Source of the DNA: JAVKBW01 sp040222995
Lineage (GTDB): Bacteria > Pseudomonadota > Alphaproteobacteria > UBA8366 > Aestuariispiraceae
Direction: 5' to 3'
Length of the DNA: 64,000 bases
NCBI GenBank assembly: GCA_040222995.1
Contig: JAVKBW010000046.1
Span: 248,001-312,000, forward strand
Part shown: one piece after another, positions 35,382 to 45,238 of the stretch
Layout: each line of letters begins with the position of its first letter
How positions within the stretch are numbered: position 1 is the first letter of the stretch
Notes under the pieces: model-generated
What the model was told of the DNA's origin: nothing
What the model saw: only the letters and a program-made list of their open reading frames with translations
Databases searched by the model: none
Program-made: the position numbers and the translations under genes

Positions 35382-35439
35382 AAACGGGATAGAAACGGGG
35401 CAGCTTCGCTTTCTTCGTTCCGGATCTGTGCGACCTGCT

Positions 35440-36483
35440 TCAGCCTTTCAGGTCGGGCGCCGGCTTTTCCGCCCGCGTGACCCGGGGCAGTGACGGCAGC
35501 GTCGGCGCAAGCCCGGCTTCATCGAGCGGACCCAGCCGGTTCGAGCGGATGATCTGCTTAATCAGCTCGACATAGGCGTAGCCCTTCTCGGAATACCGTT
35601 CCAGGCCCTCGGCCAGCACGGTGCCGGTGATCTTGGTATTGTTCTGGCGCAGTGCGGCGCGGCGTTTTCGTAAATCGCGATAGGCGCGGTGGGTGTTCAG
35701 GTTGCGCATGTAGCTTGCGACGGCATCGACCGGCGACTGAAACGCCTTGACCTTGTGGGTTTTGCCATCGGCGCGGTTTTCGGGAACGATGCCGGCATCG
35801 TCATCCTTCGACCATGTCCACTGCCCGAACAGGGCATTGCCTTCGCGTGCGAACCGCGAGGTTCCCCAGCCGCTTTCGACCGCGGCCTGTGCAAGCACAA
35901 GCGATACCGGCACGATATCGACCCGGTGCAGCAGGGCGTCAAAATTGCCCGGTTCCACCTTGTATTCCTTGAAACGTTCGCTCAACCACGTGCTTTCGCG
36001 GGCATTGATCATCTTGCCGGTTTCGGCCCGGTCGCGGTAGGCCTCAATCCGGGCGCGGTCCTGAAGGATCGAATCGTTGATAACGAGGGCCAGCGGCAGA
36101 ACCATCCGCAGGAACAGGCGCTTGCGCTCATTGGCGTTCTGCATGGCTTCGATATCCTGCGGCACGGAATCGGGCAGAACACGGGGCACGTCAATCGCAC
36201 CGTCGCGAACCTTCGCGAGGGTATAGCCGAGGCTTTCGAAATGCGCTGTCAGGCGCTCGATACTGTGCGACTTGATCTTGATCGGCTTGGTTCTTTCCAC
36301 GGCGAGTTCTTTCTGCGCCGTCGATGTCACTGTGCTTGGCCGCGGCGGGGCTTCGCCGGACTGCGAGAACACGACCGCCAGCGCAACGCCACAGGCCAGC
36401 GCGACCGCGAATCCGATCCGTTGCCGGCCGTAGGCAGGCGACAGCGTCGTTCCCTGAAAATCCTTGCCGGATTCTGCAGACAT
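35440..36483 (-). CDS. Bax-like glucosaminidase domain protein
   Basis: 347 residues. An N-terminal membrane segment (about 23-42), a long linker, and a glucosaminidase domain (about 170-310; VLAQAAVESGWGTSRFAREGN with catalytic Glu in VESGWG, then ALFGQWTW). E. coli Bax relatives cut peptidoglycan glycans. A GAAGAAGG element precedes the ATG at 36483. Convergent with the deacetylase gene, both acting at the envelope; the intergenic space between the two stops is only 58 nt. Confidence 0.85.
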   Translation of the reverse strand: MSAESGKDFQGTTLSPAYGRQRIGFAVALACGVALAVVFSQSGEAPPRPSTVTSTAQKELAVERTKPIKIKSHSIERLTAHFESLGYTLAKVRDGAIDVPRVLPDSVPQDIEAMQNANERKRLFLRMVLPLALVINDSILQDRARIEAYRDRAETGKMINARESTWLSERFKEYKVEPGNFDALLHRVDIVPVSLVLAQAAVESGWGTSRFAREGNALFGQWTWSKDDDAGIVPENRADGKTHKVKAFQSPVDAVASYMRNLNTHRAYRDLRKRRAALRQNNTKITGTVLAEGLERYSEKGYAYVELIKQIIRSNRLGPLDEAGLAPTLPSLPRVTRAEKPAPDLKG

Positions 36484-36918
36484 CGTCTCAACCCTTCTTC
36501 TTCCGGCCCCACCCTCTCGATCTTACGAGACAGGCCCGGAGCAGTCGCAGCGGCAACCGTCAGATGCCCCGATTCGGGCGCACCTGAACCGATGCGTCGA
36601 AGACGCACCATGAGCATCGAACCGCTCGCACGATTGCAGCTTCTGCCGCACTTTCTCTCTAGGCCGGCCTTGGCTTTTCCGGCCTGCTCGTACCCCGACG
36701 CTGACCGTTCATTGCAGACGGTCTTGCGTCATACCGGATGGCCAGGGTCTACCGGCTCCGGCAGCCGGCGGTTTTCAGGACGCTCGCGGTGCCAGGCTTT
36801 ACGCCGCCGCTGTGTCCTGTCCCCAGAACAGCCCGCGTTCTTTGAACGGGTCGGGCTATCCGAAATTTCCTCGTTCCGCCTGCGTCGCGTCCTCCGCGCC
36901 GTAAGCCGGGCGGCGCGC
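36484..36918. other. 435-nt intergenic region with no recognised gene
   Basis: Between nfu and the Bax-like gene I see no credible protein gene on either strand: open frames here are GC-driven and lack family features. The region contains hairpins, notably AGCCCGCGTTC-ttt-GAACGGGTCGGGCT (36830-36857) and GGCCGG/CCGGCC (36662-36681), but no T-runs. I looked for RNase P, tmRNA, SRP and 6S motifs and found none. Confidence 0.5.
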
Positions 36919-37491
36919 CTACAGGGCGGCGCGCACTTCCGTCACTTCGGGAATATAGTGACGCAGCATGTTCTCGATTCCCATTTTCAGCGTCGCGGTC
37001 GAACTGGGACAGCCGGCGCAGGCGCCGCGCATCGCCAGATAGACCACGCCGCGTTCAAACCCGTGAAATACAATGTCGCCGCCATCCTGCGCCACGGCGG
37101 GCCGAACGCGCGTTTCCAGCAATTCCTTGATCTGGCCGACGATCGCCGCATCGTCTTCGTCGAATGTGCCGCCGTCGGGAGCATCGACATTCGCGGTCGA
37201 CGCGGCATGCATGACAGGCCTGCCCGCCGTGAAATGTTCCATGATCGTGCCCAGAACGGCCGGTTTCAGCTCGTACCATTCCAGTTCGGAATCCTTGGTG
37301 ACGGTGATGAAGTCGTTTCCGAAGAACACGGCGCGCACGCCATCGACCTCGAACAGCTTCGCGGCCAGCGGCGATTCTCCGGCAGCCTTGTCGGCATCCG
37401 GAAAGTCCGCCGTCCCCGTTGCAAGCACTTCCTTGCCGGGAAGGAACTTCAGGGTCGCCGGGTTGGGCGTCTGTTCGGTCTGTATGAACAT
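36919..37491 (-). CDS. NfuA/NifU-type Fe-S carrier protein
   Basis: 190-residue scaffold or carrier of 4Fe-4S clusters. An N-terminal Nfu_N domain (MFIQTEQTPNPATLKFLPG ...) and a C-terminal NifU domain (about 110-185) with the cluster motif CAGCPSS (CxxC) are clear. Similar to mitochondrial-type Nfu1. Stands alone between the Bax-like gene and a Usp gene; stop at 36919-36921. Confidence 0.95.
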   Translation of the reverse strand: MFIQTEQTPNPATLKFLPGKEVLATGTADFPDADKAAGESPLAAKLFEVDGVRAVFFGNDFITVTKDSELEWYELKPAVLGTIMEHFTAGRPVMHAASTANVDAPDGGTFDEDDAAIVGQIKELLETRVRPAVAQDGGDIVFHGFERGVVYLAMRGACAGCPSSTATLKMGIENMLRHYIPEVTEVRAAL

Positions 37492-37741
37492 TCTCTGCCT
37501 TTGCCTTGCTTTCCGCTTGCCCGATCCGGGGTATCCGGCCCGGGCGCTGCACCGTCAAATACGCCTGATAGACAGCATTTGAGGCAATTACATGGTTTAT
37601 ACATCGACGGCAATCAAGCCCTATTTCAAGCGCTTTCTTGACGCCTGTTGAAGATTATCCGCCATTCAGATTTGGTTGCCCCGGCAACCGACTTCAATCC
37701 TTCTTGAGTCACAAACGGTTAAGCAGGGTGTCCTGATCCTG

Positions 37742-38263
37742 TTACGCAATAGCGGCGATGGTCTCGTCGGTCAGCGATCCGGGCACAATTGTGATCGGAA
37801 TTCGCAGTGTCTGCATTCCCTTGCTCGTAATATGGCTGATAATCGGTCCCGGGCCTTCCTGCCCGTCGCTTGCCGCGAGCACCACAATCGATATGTTGCC
37901 GTCCTCCTCGATCAGCTTGAAAAGCTGTTCGGCGTATTCGCCGTCGCGCATGTAGTAGATCGCGGGGGTGCCGGTCAGACGCATCACTTCCGCGGCGCAA
38001 CGCTGCAGCAGAGCTTCGCCTTCCTCCCTGCTTTCCTGCTGCATCAGGTTTCCGACGCCGAGCCAGTGCTGAAACTCGGCCGGCTCCACGACGTGCAGCA
38101 GGGCGACGCGGCCTCCGGTATGCAGGGCGCGGGTGCAGGCGAACCGAAGCGCGACGCGCATTTCGGTCGAATTGTCGACAACAACCAGGAAAATTCTCGG
38201 GCCGGCTTCCGGTTCAACATGGTCGTCGGCATCCGATCGTTCGGCAGCATTTGCATCAAGCAT
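37742..38263 (-). CDS. Universal stress protein family protein
   Basis: 173-residue UspA-fold protein with a 20-residue acidic N-terminal extension. Core from about residue 23 (RIFLVVVDNSTEMRVALRFAC) through LIEEDGNISIVVLAASDG to ITIVPGSL. The ATP-binding G-x2-G-x9-G(S/T) is only loosely present. The ATG has a strong GGAGG 6 nt upstream. A putative promoter lies about 125 nt upstream. Confidence 0.85.
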   Translation of the reverse strand: MLDANAAERSDADDHVEPEAGPRIFLVVVDNSTEMRVALRFACTRALHTGGRVALLHVVEPAEFQHWLGVGNLMQQESREEGEALLQRCAAEVMRLTGTPAIYYMRDGEYAEQLFKLIEEDGNISIVVLAASDGQEGPGPIISHITSKGMQTLRIPITIVPGSLTDETIAAIA

Positions 38264-38386
38264 ATGTCCCCTCCTTCTGCAGTCCTCTGCATGGCACAGA
38301 CGGTCGCGTCGGTCGGTGCGGGCGCCGCCTGTTGCGGCTCGGGCCAGCTTCTTTGACGAGCCGTATTCCCCGATCCTGTGAGTACG

Positions 38387-38416
38387 ATATTACCAGTTAC
38401 CGGGTTATCCCGGCAA
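38387..38416 (-). promoter_or_regulatory. Candidate promoter of the Usp gene
   Basis: On the minus strand TTGCCG (38416-38411) and TAATAT (38392-38387) are spaced 18 nt apart, with a CCGGG/CCCGG palindrome (38401-38414) overlapping the -35 to spacer region that could be an operator. It lies in an A+T-rich gap after the DUF2333 gene and about 124 nt before the Usp start. Confidence 0.4.
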
Positions 38417-38482
38417 ACAGGAAACTGAAAATAACTGTGGATGAAATTGTGAATAAACTCCAGAAATTGACGCTAACACGTT

Positions 38483-39448
38483 CTATTTCAACAGAATATT
38501 CATGATCTCCGAGATTTTTGTCCGGGCCCGCAGAAGGTAGAATCCAAGACCTGTCAGATGACTGGGAAGGACCGTGTTCTCCGGACTGGCATTGACGATC
38601 AGACCCGGCGACATCTCTGACGCGGCTTTCAGCGACACCAGCATGTCGGCCCAGACATTGGACAGTTCCTTTTCCGATATGATGTTGTCGTAGTCGTCGC
38701 GCAGGGCCGTCAGCAGGATGTAGTAGCCGTAGATCTTGCCCTTGGTGCGGTAGAATACGTCGTCGGTGGTCAGCGACAGCGTCGACAGTTCCATGATCGC
38801 CTGATCGAGTTTTGCCGATTCGGATCCGAGATCGGCCGAGAAACGACCCAGCGTTCCATGCAGATTATCCGCGCGCTTCTCGAAGACGGCGTTGTTGTCG
38901 GCCAGTCTGTCATTGTATCGCGCCAGCGCCCGGGCCGCGGACAGGTATTCCGCTTCCGAAGACGCAACCGGCGCGAGCGACGTCTGGAAGTCGAATATCC
39001 ATCTGTTGCCCGGAATACGAAGCTGGCCGGCGGCCTTTTCAAGATCGGGGTCAACCTGGCTTGAACCGCGCACACGGCCGACCTGGTCGGCCATTTCGAT
39101 GCTGAATCGCGCCATCGCGTCGATAATGCCCTGCTGGAAGTTCGGCATGTTGTCGAGCGGCGCGGACGGGAAGAACCAGGGGTTGTTGGCGACCCAGCCG
39201 TTTTCGGTCACTTCGCGTTCAATCAGCCCGACAGCGCTGGCGACGGCGTGACTGCCGTTGCCGCGGGCGGTGACCCGGAACGACGTATCGTCGTCGATCT
39301 TGTGGGTTACGATCATACCGACCGGATAGTAGAGAACGGCAACGATCAGAATCAGCCAGCCAAGGCTGATTGCCAGGCGGCCAACGGCGCTTTCCGGGTG
39401 CGGCAACGCCGGCAGCCGGTCTCGCAAGGCGGTCAGTCGATCCATCAT
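38483..39448 (-). CDS. DUF2333 family membrane-anchored protein
   Basis: 321 residues, one membrane segment near 28-48 (LAISLGWLILIVAVLYYPVG) and a large periplasmic domain rich in helices, matching the DUF2333 family known in proteobacteria. Function unknown. The ATG at 39448 is preceded by AAGG; a second ATG follows at 39445. It comes 89 nt after NAD-GDH on the same strand, so co-transcription is possible. Confidence 0.85.
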   Translation of the reverse strand: MMDRLTALRDRLPALPHPESAVGRLAISLGWLILIVAVLYYPVGMIVTHKIDDDTSFRVTARGNGSHAVASAVGLIEREVTENGWVANNPWFFPSAPLDNMPNFQQGIIDAMARFSIEMADQVGRVRGSSQVDPDLEKAAGQLRIPGNRWIFDFQTSLAPVASSEAEYLSAARALARYNDRLADNNAVFEKRADNLHGTLGRFSADLGSESAKLDQAIMELSTLSLTTDDVFYRTKGKIYGYYILLTALRDDYDNIISEKELSNVWADMLVSLKAASEMSPGLIVNASPENTVLPSHLTGLGFYLLRARTKISEIMNILLK

Positions 39449-39536
39449 GGGGCCTTACTTGTGATGGATCGACCCGGGTTACAAGCTGTCACAGCGATTT
39501 ACGCCTGCAGAAATATCGATGGCAGTCGCAACCATT

Positions 39537-42500
39537 CTAGTTGATCAGGCTGCGCAGTTCCCGGCCGACAACCGCCAGCATGGCGATATCGAGCTGCGGG
39601 AAGCCTTCCAGCTCGGTAATCAGGCTGTCGACCCGGTCGACCAGATCGCCGCGCTCCGTGCACCAGGCCTGAATGGCCTTTTCGTTGGCTTCGCCGCTGG
39701 CCAGGACCCGGGCCGTGATTTCGCTCTGCAGACCCCAGAGATCGTCGATGATCGCGCCAAGCGCCATCCTGTACCACTGGGTATCGGCGGGAATCCGGTT
39801 TGCGGACGTCCGCAGCCAGTCGAGCCGGAACCGGGCGCCAATTCCCGAATAGGTCTTGCCGACATCGGTGACCGGCAGGTTTGCGCCCGTTGCAAGGCGA
39901 ACGACATCGCAGGCCGACGACAATACCTTGAGGCGGCCGATCATGCGGGCGAGGTCGTCATCCACGCCCGGCGCTTTGAACCGCTGAACCCGCTCTTTCA
40001 GCGACTTGCTGGCGATGGGCCCGAGGACCGAATCCATGTCTTCGATCAGGGTCAGCACGCCGGCCTTGTAGGTGTCGACATTGGTCTTGATGTCCAGCGG
40101 ATGTTTTTCGTTCCGCAAAAACCATTCGGTCATCCGTTCGACGGTGCGGCCGGTCTCGGTCAGAAGGGCGGTCTGCGCCTCGCTGGTTGCGATATTGTCG
40201 AGCGCCTCGATTTTCGTCCACATGGTCCGCAGATCGAACACTTCCCGCACAATCGTATAGGCCCGGGCGATTTCCGCCGACGATCCGCCGGCCCGGTCTT
40301 TCATTTCGTTAACGAAGGACGGGCCAGTCCGGTTGATCATCGAGTTGGTGACCGAGGTTGCGATGATTTCGCGCCGCAGACGATGGGATTCGACCGCGCC
40401 GAGATACTTGTCGATCAGCACTTTCGGGAAGTACCGGATCAGATCCTCTTTCAGGACCGGATCGTCCGGCAGGTCGGATTCCAGCAGTTCGCGATAGGTG
40501 ACGTTCTTCACATAGGCCAGAATCACGGCCAGTTCGGGCCGGTACAGCCCCTTTTTCGTCGATCCGCGGTCGCCGATCTCCTCGTCGTCGGGCAGAAATT
40601 CCAGCGACCGGTTCAGCTCGCCTGCGCGTTCCAGCTTGCGGATCAGCCGCTGGTGACGATAGAGCGAGCTGTGCGCCCGCGCTTCCGTCACCGTGATCGA
40701 CTGCGACTGCTGGTAATTGTCGCGCAGCACCAGGGCCGCCACTTCGTCGGTCATGGTTTCAAGCAGGGTGTTCCGCTGCTTGACCGTCATGTCGCCGCGG
40801 GCGACGACATCGCCTAGCAGGATCTTGATGTTTACCTCGTGGTCGGAACAATCGACGCCGGCGGAATTGTCGATCGCGTCGGTATTGGCTCTTCCGCCAT
40901 TGGTGCAGAATTCGATCCGGCCGCGTTGGGTGATGCCCAGATTGGCCCCTTCGCCGATAACCTTGCACCGCAGGTCCTCGCCGTTGACGCGGATTGAATC
41001 GTTGGCGCGGTCGCCGGCATCCGCATGGCTTTCGTCGGAATGCTTCACATAGGTGCCGATGCCGCCGAACCACAGAAGATCGACCTGGGCTTTCAGCAAC
41101 GCGTTCAGAAGTCTGTTCGGCGGAACCGATTTTTCCGTCAGGCCGGTAAGCTTCTGGATTTCCGGCGTCAGATCGATGGACTTGGCCGAACGTTCGAATA
41201 TCCCGCCGCCCTTCGATATCAGCTTCTTGTCATAGTCGCCCCATCCCTTCACTTCCTCGAACAGACGTTTGCGTTCCTTGAAGGTCTTGGCCGCATCGGG
41301 ATCGGGATCGATGAAAATGTGCAGATGGTTGAAAGCGGCCACCAAGCGGATATGTTCCGACAGGATCATGCCGTTGCCGAACACGTCGCCGGCCATGTCG
41401 CCGATACCGACGACTGTAAAATCTTCTTTCTGGGTATTAATCCCCATTTCGCGGAAATGCCGCTTGACTGATTCCCATGCGCCTTTTGCGGTGATGCCCA
41501 TTTTCTTGTGGTCATAACCGGCGGAGCCGCCTGAGGCGAAGGCGTCGTCAAGCCAGAACCCGTAATCCTGCGAGACGCCGTTGGCGAAATCGGAGAACGT
41601 CGCCGTTCCCTTGTCGGCCGCAACCACCAGATACGGATCGTTGGCGTCCTTGCGCACGACCTGTTTCGGCGGAACGACATCGTCGCCCTTCAGGTTGTCG
41701 GTGATGTCCAGCATCGACGAAATGAACAGCTTGTAACAGGCGATGCCTTCTTCCTGAAACGCCTTGCGGTCGGATGACGGCGGCGCCTGTTTAAGCACGA
41801 AGCCGCCCTTTGACCCGACCGGCACGATAACCGCGTTCTTGACCTGCTGCGCCTTCACAAGACCGAGAACCTCGGTCCGGAAATCCTCCCGCCGGTCCGA
41901 CCAGCGCAGGCCGCCGCGAGCAACGAAACCGAAGCGCAGATGCACCGCCTCGAAACGCGGCGAATAGACGAAAATCTCGCGCAACGGCCGGGGTTCCGGC
42001 AATTCCTCGATCGCCTTGGTATCGAGCTTGAACGAGGTGTTGGGCTTCGGCTGACCCTTGGCGTCCGGTTGATAGAAGTTGGTGCGCAGGGTCGACCGCA
42101 CCATATTCAGGAAACGCCGTATGATCCTGTCTTCATCCAGGTTGTCGACGCTTTCCAGATGCCTGTCGATATTCTCGGCGATGGCCGTTTCCTCGGCGTC
42201 GCGGTCGCCGTCGAAAGCGGGGTCGAAACGAACGGTGAAGGCTCTGGCGATCAGCCGCGCGATCTCGAAATTCCGCGCCAGGGTTTCTTCCATGTAATCC
42301 TGGCTGAACGGAATCGCGGCCTGCCGCAGATACTTCGAATAGGCGCGCAGAACGGTCACCTCGCGCCAGCCGAGACCGGCCGTCAGCACAAGCCGGTTGA
42401 ACCCGTCGTTCTCGATGTCGCCGCGCCAGACCCGGCGAAAGCTTTCATGGAACGGGTCGCGGATCTGATTGAAATCGACCGGCTGCCCGTCCAGCGTTTC

Positions 42501-44366
42501 GAGAACGAAATCGTGCACGAATACGCGCTGGTCCGACCCGGCGGCGACGATTTCGAACGGTGCCTCCTCCATCACCTTCACGCCCATGTTCTCCATCATC
42601 GGCATGACATGCGAAAGCACGACCGGCTCGCCGACATGATAGATTTTCAGGCGCAACTGGTGCGGATCGGCTTCGATCGGGTGATACAGGTTGACCCCGA
42701 TATTGCCGATTTTCACCGCATCGTCGATGAGGGTCAGATCGGTAACGGCGGTCTGTACGTTGAACTGTTCCCGATAGGAGGTCGGGAAGGAATTGCCGTA
42801 ATTGCGGAAAAACCGTACGCCGCGCTCTTCGCCCCAGTGCTCGATCAGCGCGACCCGAAGCTTGTCGTCCCAGGAACGGCCGGCGTCGATCAGCCGGTCT
42901 TCGATCTGCTTGGCGTCATAGGCGGGAATCGACCCCGGCGTTGTACGGATGATGAACTGAACGCGGCTCAGAACCTCGTCCGTCATGAAGGTGAAGTAGG
43001 CGGCGACATGGCCGCCGAAACTCTGCGCCAGCACCTCGCCGAGCTTGTGGCGGAGGTCGGACGAGAACTTCTCGCGCGGAACATAGACCAGACAGACCAT
43101 ATAACGCTGGAACGGGTCGGGCCGGATGAAAACCGCAATCCGCTGGCGTTCCTGCAGATGCACGATGCCCATTGCGGTTTCGTACAGGCGGGCCGGATCA
43201 ATCTGGAACAGTTCGTCGCGCGGATAGGTCTCCAGCACATGCATCAACGCCTTGCCGCTGTGGCTGGACGCGTCGAAGCCGGACATTTCCATGACTTCGT
43301 CGACCTTTTTACGCAAAAACGGGATTTCGCGTGGCGACTGGTTGTAGGCGCTGCTGGTCAGCAGACCGACAAAGAGGTATTCGCCGACCGGCTTGCCATT
43401 GGAATCAAATTTTCGGATGCCGATCGTATCCATGTGAACGCGGCGGTGAACGGTCGACCGGCGGCTCGATTTGGTGATGCGGACAAGTTCGCTGGACAAA
43501 AGCGCGTCCTGTACTTCCGACGGCATTTTGCCCAGTTCGCGAAGGCCTTCGAAAACAGGCCGGTTTTCCGACCGCAGAACGCCCAGAGACGATCCGTCGG
43601 TAATGGTCAGCTTCGCGTTCTTGCCGGTACCGGTATATTCGATTTCCCGGTATCCCATGAACGTGAAATGGTCGTCGTGAATCCACTGCATCAGGGCGGC
43701 GGCTTCGGTGACGGTTTCCTTGTCGGCGCCCTTGGCGGTTTTCTTTTTCAGCGCCGAGGCGATTTCCTGCGCCTTGTCGCGCATTGCCGGCCAGTCATCG
43801 ACGCAGTTGCGGACATCGACCAGCACGCTGGCCAAGCCGTCCTGAATCGCCTGCAGCACGTCTTCGGACGATTGCTCGTCGATTTCAATGTGCATGAAAC
43901 TTTCATCGGGCAGCCCTTTCGGCCGCTCCGCATGCAGCGGGAACTCGACAGCCGCGCCCTTGTCGTCGCGCTGCACGCCGAAAACCGGATGGATGATCAG
44001 GTGGACGGTGATGCCCTGACGGTTCAGTTCCTGGGTGACGGAATCGACCAGAAACGGCATGTCGTCATTGATCAGTTCGATAACGGTATGGCTGGAATGC
44101 CAGCCGTGTTCGTCGAAGCGGGGCGTGTAAATCCGGAATTTCGCCTCGCCGGCCGTTCGCTTCGCGCCGAACGTCCACAGGGAAATCGCCTGACCGTACA
44201 GATCTTCCGGTTCTTCGCCCAGAATATCCTCGGGCGGCACATATCGGTAATAGTGCTCGACGAAATTGGTGGCGGCTTTCGCCTTGTCACCTGTCATTCG
44301 CGCGCTGACCAGCGCCTGCACCTTTTCAAGAATTTCCTGCTTGTTCGCTTCGAGTCGCTGAAGCAT
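39537..44366 (-). CDS. NAD-dependent glutamate dehydrogenase, large (L_180) type
   Basis: A 1609-residue enzyme of the about 180-kDa NAD-GDH class that oxidises glutamate to 2-oxoglutarate and ammonium. An N-terminal region with ACT-like parts precedes the catalytic block with FVARGGLRWSDRREDFRTE, VPVGSKGGFVLK and the dinucleotide region VVGIGDMAGDVFGNGMIL. ATG at 44366 with GGGGGAAGG upstream. Large antisense open frames opposite it are coding shadows. Typical of proteobacteria that use amino acids as carbon source. Confidence 0.97.
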   Translation of the reverse strand: MLQRLEANKQEILEKVQALVSARMTGDKAKAATNFVEHYYRYVPPEDILGEEPEDLYGQAISLWTFGAKRTAGEAKFRIYTPRFDEHGWHSSHTVIELINDDMPFLVDSVTQELNRQGITVHLIIHPVFGVQRDDKGAAVEFPLHAERPKGLPDESFMHIEIDEQSSEDVLQAIQDGLASVLVDVRNCVDDWPAMRDKAQEIASALKKKTAKGADKETVTEAAALMQWIHDDHFTFMGYREIEYTGTGKNAKLTITDGSSLGVLRSENRPVFEGLRELGKMPSEVQDALLSSELVRITKSSRRSTVHRRVHMDTIGIRKFDSNGKPVGEYLFVGLLTSSAYNQSPREIPFLRKKVDEVMEMSGFDASSHSGKALMHVLETYPRDELFQIDPARLYETAMGIVHLQERQRIAVFIRPDPFQRYMVCLVYVPREKFSSDLRHKLGEVLAQSFGGHVAAYFTFMTDEVLSRVQFIIRTTPGSIPAYDAKQIEDRLIDAGRSWDDKLRVALIEHWGEERGVRFFRNYGNSFPTSYREQFNVQTAVTDLTLIDDAVKIGNIGVNLYHPIEADPHQLRLKIYHVGEPVVLSHVMPMMENMGVKVMEEAPFEIVAAGSDQRVFVHDFVLETLDGQPVDFNQIRDPFHESFRRVWRGDIENDGFNRLVLTAGLGWREVTVLRAYSKYLRQAAIPFSQDYMEETLARNFEIARLIARAFTVRFDPAFDGDRDAEETAIAENIDRHLESVDNLDEDRIIRRFLNMVRSTLRTNFYQPDAKGQPKPNTSFKLDTKAIEELPEPRPLREIFVYSPRFEAVHLRFGFVARGGLRWSDRREDFRTEVLGLVKAQQVKNAVIVPVGSKGGFVLKQAPPSSDRKAFQEEGIACYKLFISSMLDITDNLKGDDVVPPKQVVRKDANDPYLVVAADKGTATFSDFANGVSQDYGFWLDDAFASGGSAGYDHKKMGITAKGAWESVKRHFREMGINTQKEDFTVVGIGDMAGDVFGNGMILSEHIRLVAAFNHLHIFIDPDPDAAKTFKERKRLFEEVKGWGDYDKKLISKGGGIFERSAKSIDLTPEIQKLTGLTEKSVPPNRLLNALLKAQVDLLWFGGIGTYVKHSDESHADAGDRANDSIRVNGEDLRCKVIGEGANLGITQRGRIEFCTNGGRANTDAIDNSAGVDCSDHEVNIKILLGDVVARGDMTVKQRNTLLETMTDEVAALVLRDNYQQSQSITVTEARAHSSLYRHQRLIRKLERAGELNRSLEFLPDDEEIGDRGSTKKGLYRPELAVILAYVKNVTYRELLESDLPDDPVLKEDLIRYFPKVLIDKYLGAVESHRLRREIIATSVTNSMINRTGPSFVNEMKDRAGGSSAEIARAYTIVREVFDLRTMWTKIEALDNIATSEAQTALLTETGRTVERMTEWFLRNEKHPLDIKTNVDTYKAGVLTLIEDMDSVLGPIASKSLKERVQRFKAPGVDDDLARMIGRLKVLSSACDVVRLATGANLPVTDVGKTYSGIGARFRLDWLRTSANRIPADTQWYRMALGAIIDDLWGLQSEITARVLASGEANEKAIQAWCTERGDLVDRVDSLITELEGFPQLDIAMLAVVGRELRSLIN

Positions 44367-44639
44367 TGCCTTCCCCCGTTTGACTTGACCGGTGTTGAAT
44401 AAAGCACCGATTTCTTAAGATTTTATTTTTATTTAGAGATTAGACTAAGACGTGGATTCGGAAACCGGAAGCGATTTCCACAATTTAGCGGTTCCGGGGC
44501 GGACTTTTTTCACCGCAATTGGTGCATGAAAGCCGGGATTCGCGTAAAACAGACCGCAGGCTTCGGAAGCGGAATGCAAATTGCAGCGCGGTGCGGCGGA
44601 TTGTGGTAGGGCTGCGTTGGTGAAGAAGGAATGCAAGTC

Positions 44640-45089
44640 ATGGCGAGTACGGAATCAGGCGATGGCGCCCTGACCGATCAGACGGTGGAACCGGCTGAAC
44701 CGGCTGAAACCACGGAAACGCCCGCGCCGGCGGTTCCCGATACCAGTTTCGGCGGCCGGCTGCTGCAGTCTCTACCACCGCATATGACGGAATCCCTGAC
44801 CGATGAGGACAAGGCGGAATTCGCGACCATCGCCGACAGGGTGCGCGGGGCCTACTGGACCGGGTCGCACGCGGTCGACGCCCGCTATACCGTCCCGTGG
44901 TTTTCCCGGCGGTTTTACATGCGCATCATGGCGGGCCAGGAAAACCGCGACCCCAACCGGGTCAAGACCGAGAACAAGGAAAAAAGCGTGTCGCGGTCGG
45001 CGGTGAATGTCGCCGGAATCGGCGTTGCCGTGCTGATTTTCTATATCGTTCTCGGCATTGCGTTGCTGTCGATGAGCCTCTTTCTGTAG
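44640..45089 (+). CDS. Hypothetical protein with C-terminal transmembrane helix
   Basis: 149 residues, not assigned to a known family. N-terminal half is acidic, Pro/Ala/Glu-rich; the middle (WTGSHAVDARYTVPWFSRRFYMRIMAG) is charged and aromatic; the C-terminus is one membrane helix (about 125-148, VAGIGVAVLIFYIVLGIALL). I chose the ATG at 44640 because AAGGA lies 9 nt upstream; the ATG at 44631 sits directly on it. A hairpin terminator follows at 45115. Confidence 0.65.
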   Translation: MASTESGDGALTDQTVEPAEPAETTETPAPAVPDTSFGGRLLQSLPPHMTESLTDEDKAEFATIADRVRGAYWTGSHAVDARYTVPWFSRRFYMRIMAGQENRDPNRVKTENKEKSVSRSAVNVAGIGVAVLIFYIVLGIALLSMSLFL

Positions 45090-45109
45090 GCCGCAAACTG
45101 CAGACCGCA

Positions 45110-45238
45110 AAAAAGAAGGGCCCCGGATCAGGGGGCCCTTCCAATTAAATCAGCTTTTTCGCACGCTGCTTGGGGACGTTATAGCCGTCACGAAAAGAGC
45201 CGATCTCGAGAAATCATCTCACCGTGTAACTGATTGTG
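45110..45238 (-). ncRNA. Candidate small RNA ending at the terminator
   Basis: A TTGACA (45269-45264) on the minus strand is followed, at 17-20 nt, by TGCTAC/TACAAC; the sequence from about 45238 then runs 100 nt to the strong minus-strand terminator at 45115-45141. No start-coded protein of useful length fits: a 9-codon frame (ATG at about 45219) and a 22-codon frame without a start are the only coding options. This promoter-terminator arrangement suggests a small RNA. The -10 spacing is imperfect, so the call is tentative. Confidence 0.3.
45115..45141. terminator. Bidirectional-looking terminator hairpin
   Basis: Hairpin GAAGGGCCCC-ggatcag-GGGGCCCTTC (45115-45141). On the minus strand it is followed by a run of T (45114-45109), giving a strong intrinsic terminator; on the plus strand it follows the 149-residue membrane protein gene with only a weak T tract. 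It may serve both the plus-strand gene and a minus-strand small transcript. Confidence 0.75.

Noticed and set aside
41940..44402. 820-codon open frame on the plus strand opposite NAD-GDH
   Set aside because: It is the mirror frame of a GC-rich gene with strong third-position bias; no motifs and low-complexity composition. Same reasoning applies to long plus-strand frames at 11525-13489, 17103-19025 and 35689-37641.
45147..45215. 22-codon minus-strand frame that ends just before the terminator
   Set aside because: It has no start codon after the upstream in-frame stop, so it is not a stand-alone gene as read here, though its peptide looks coding-like.
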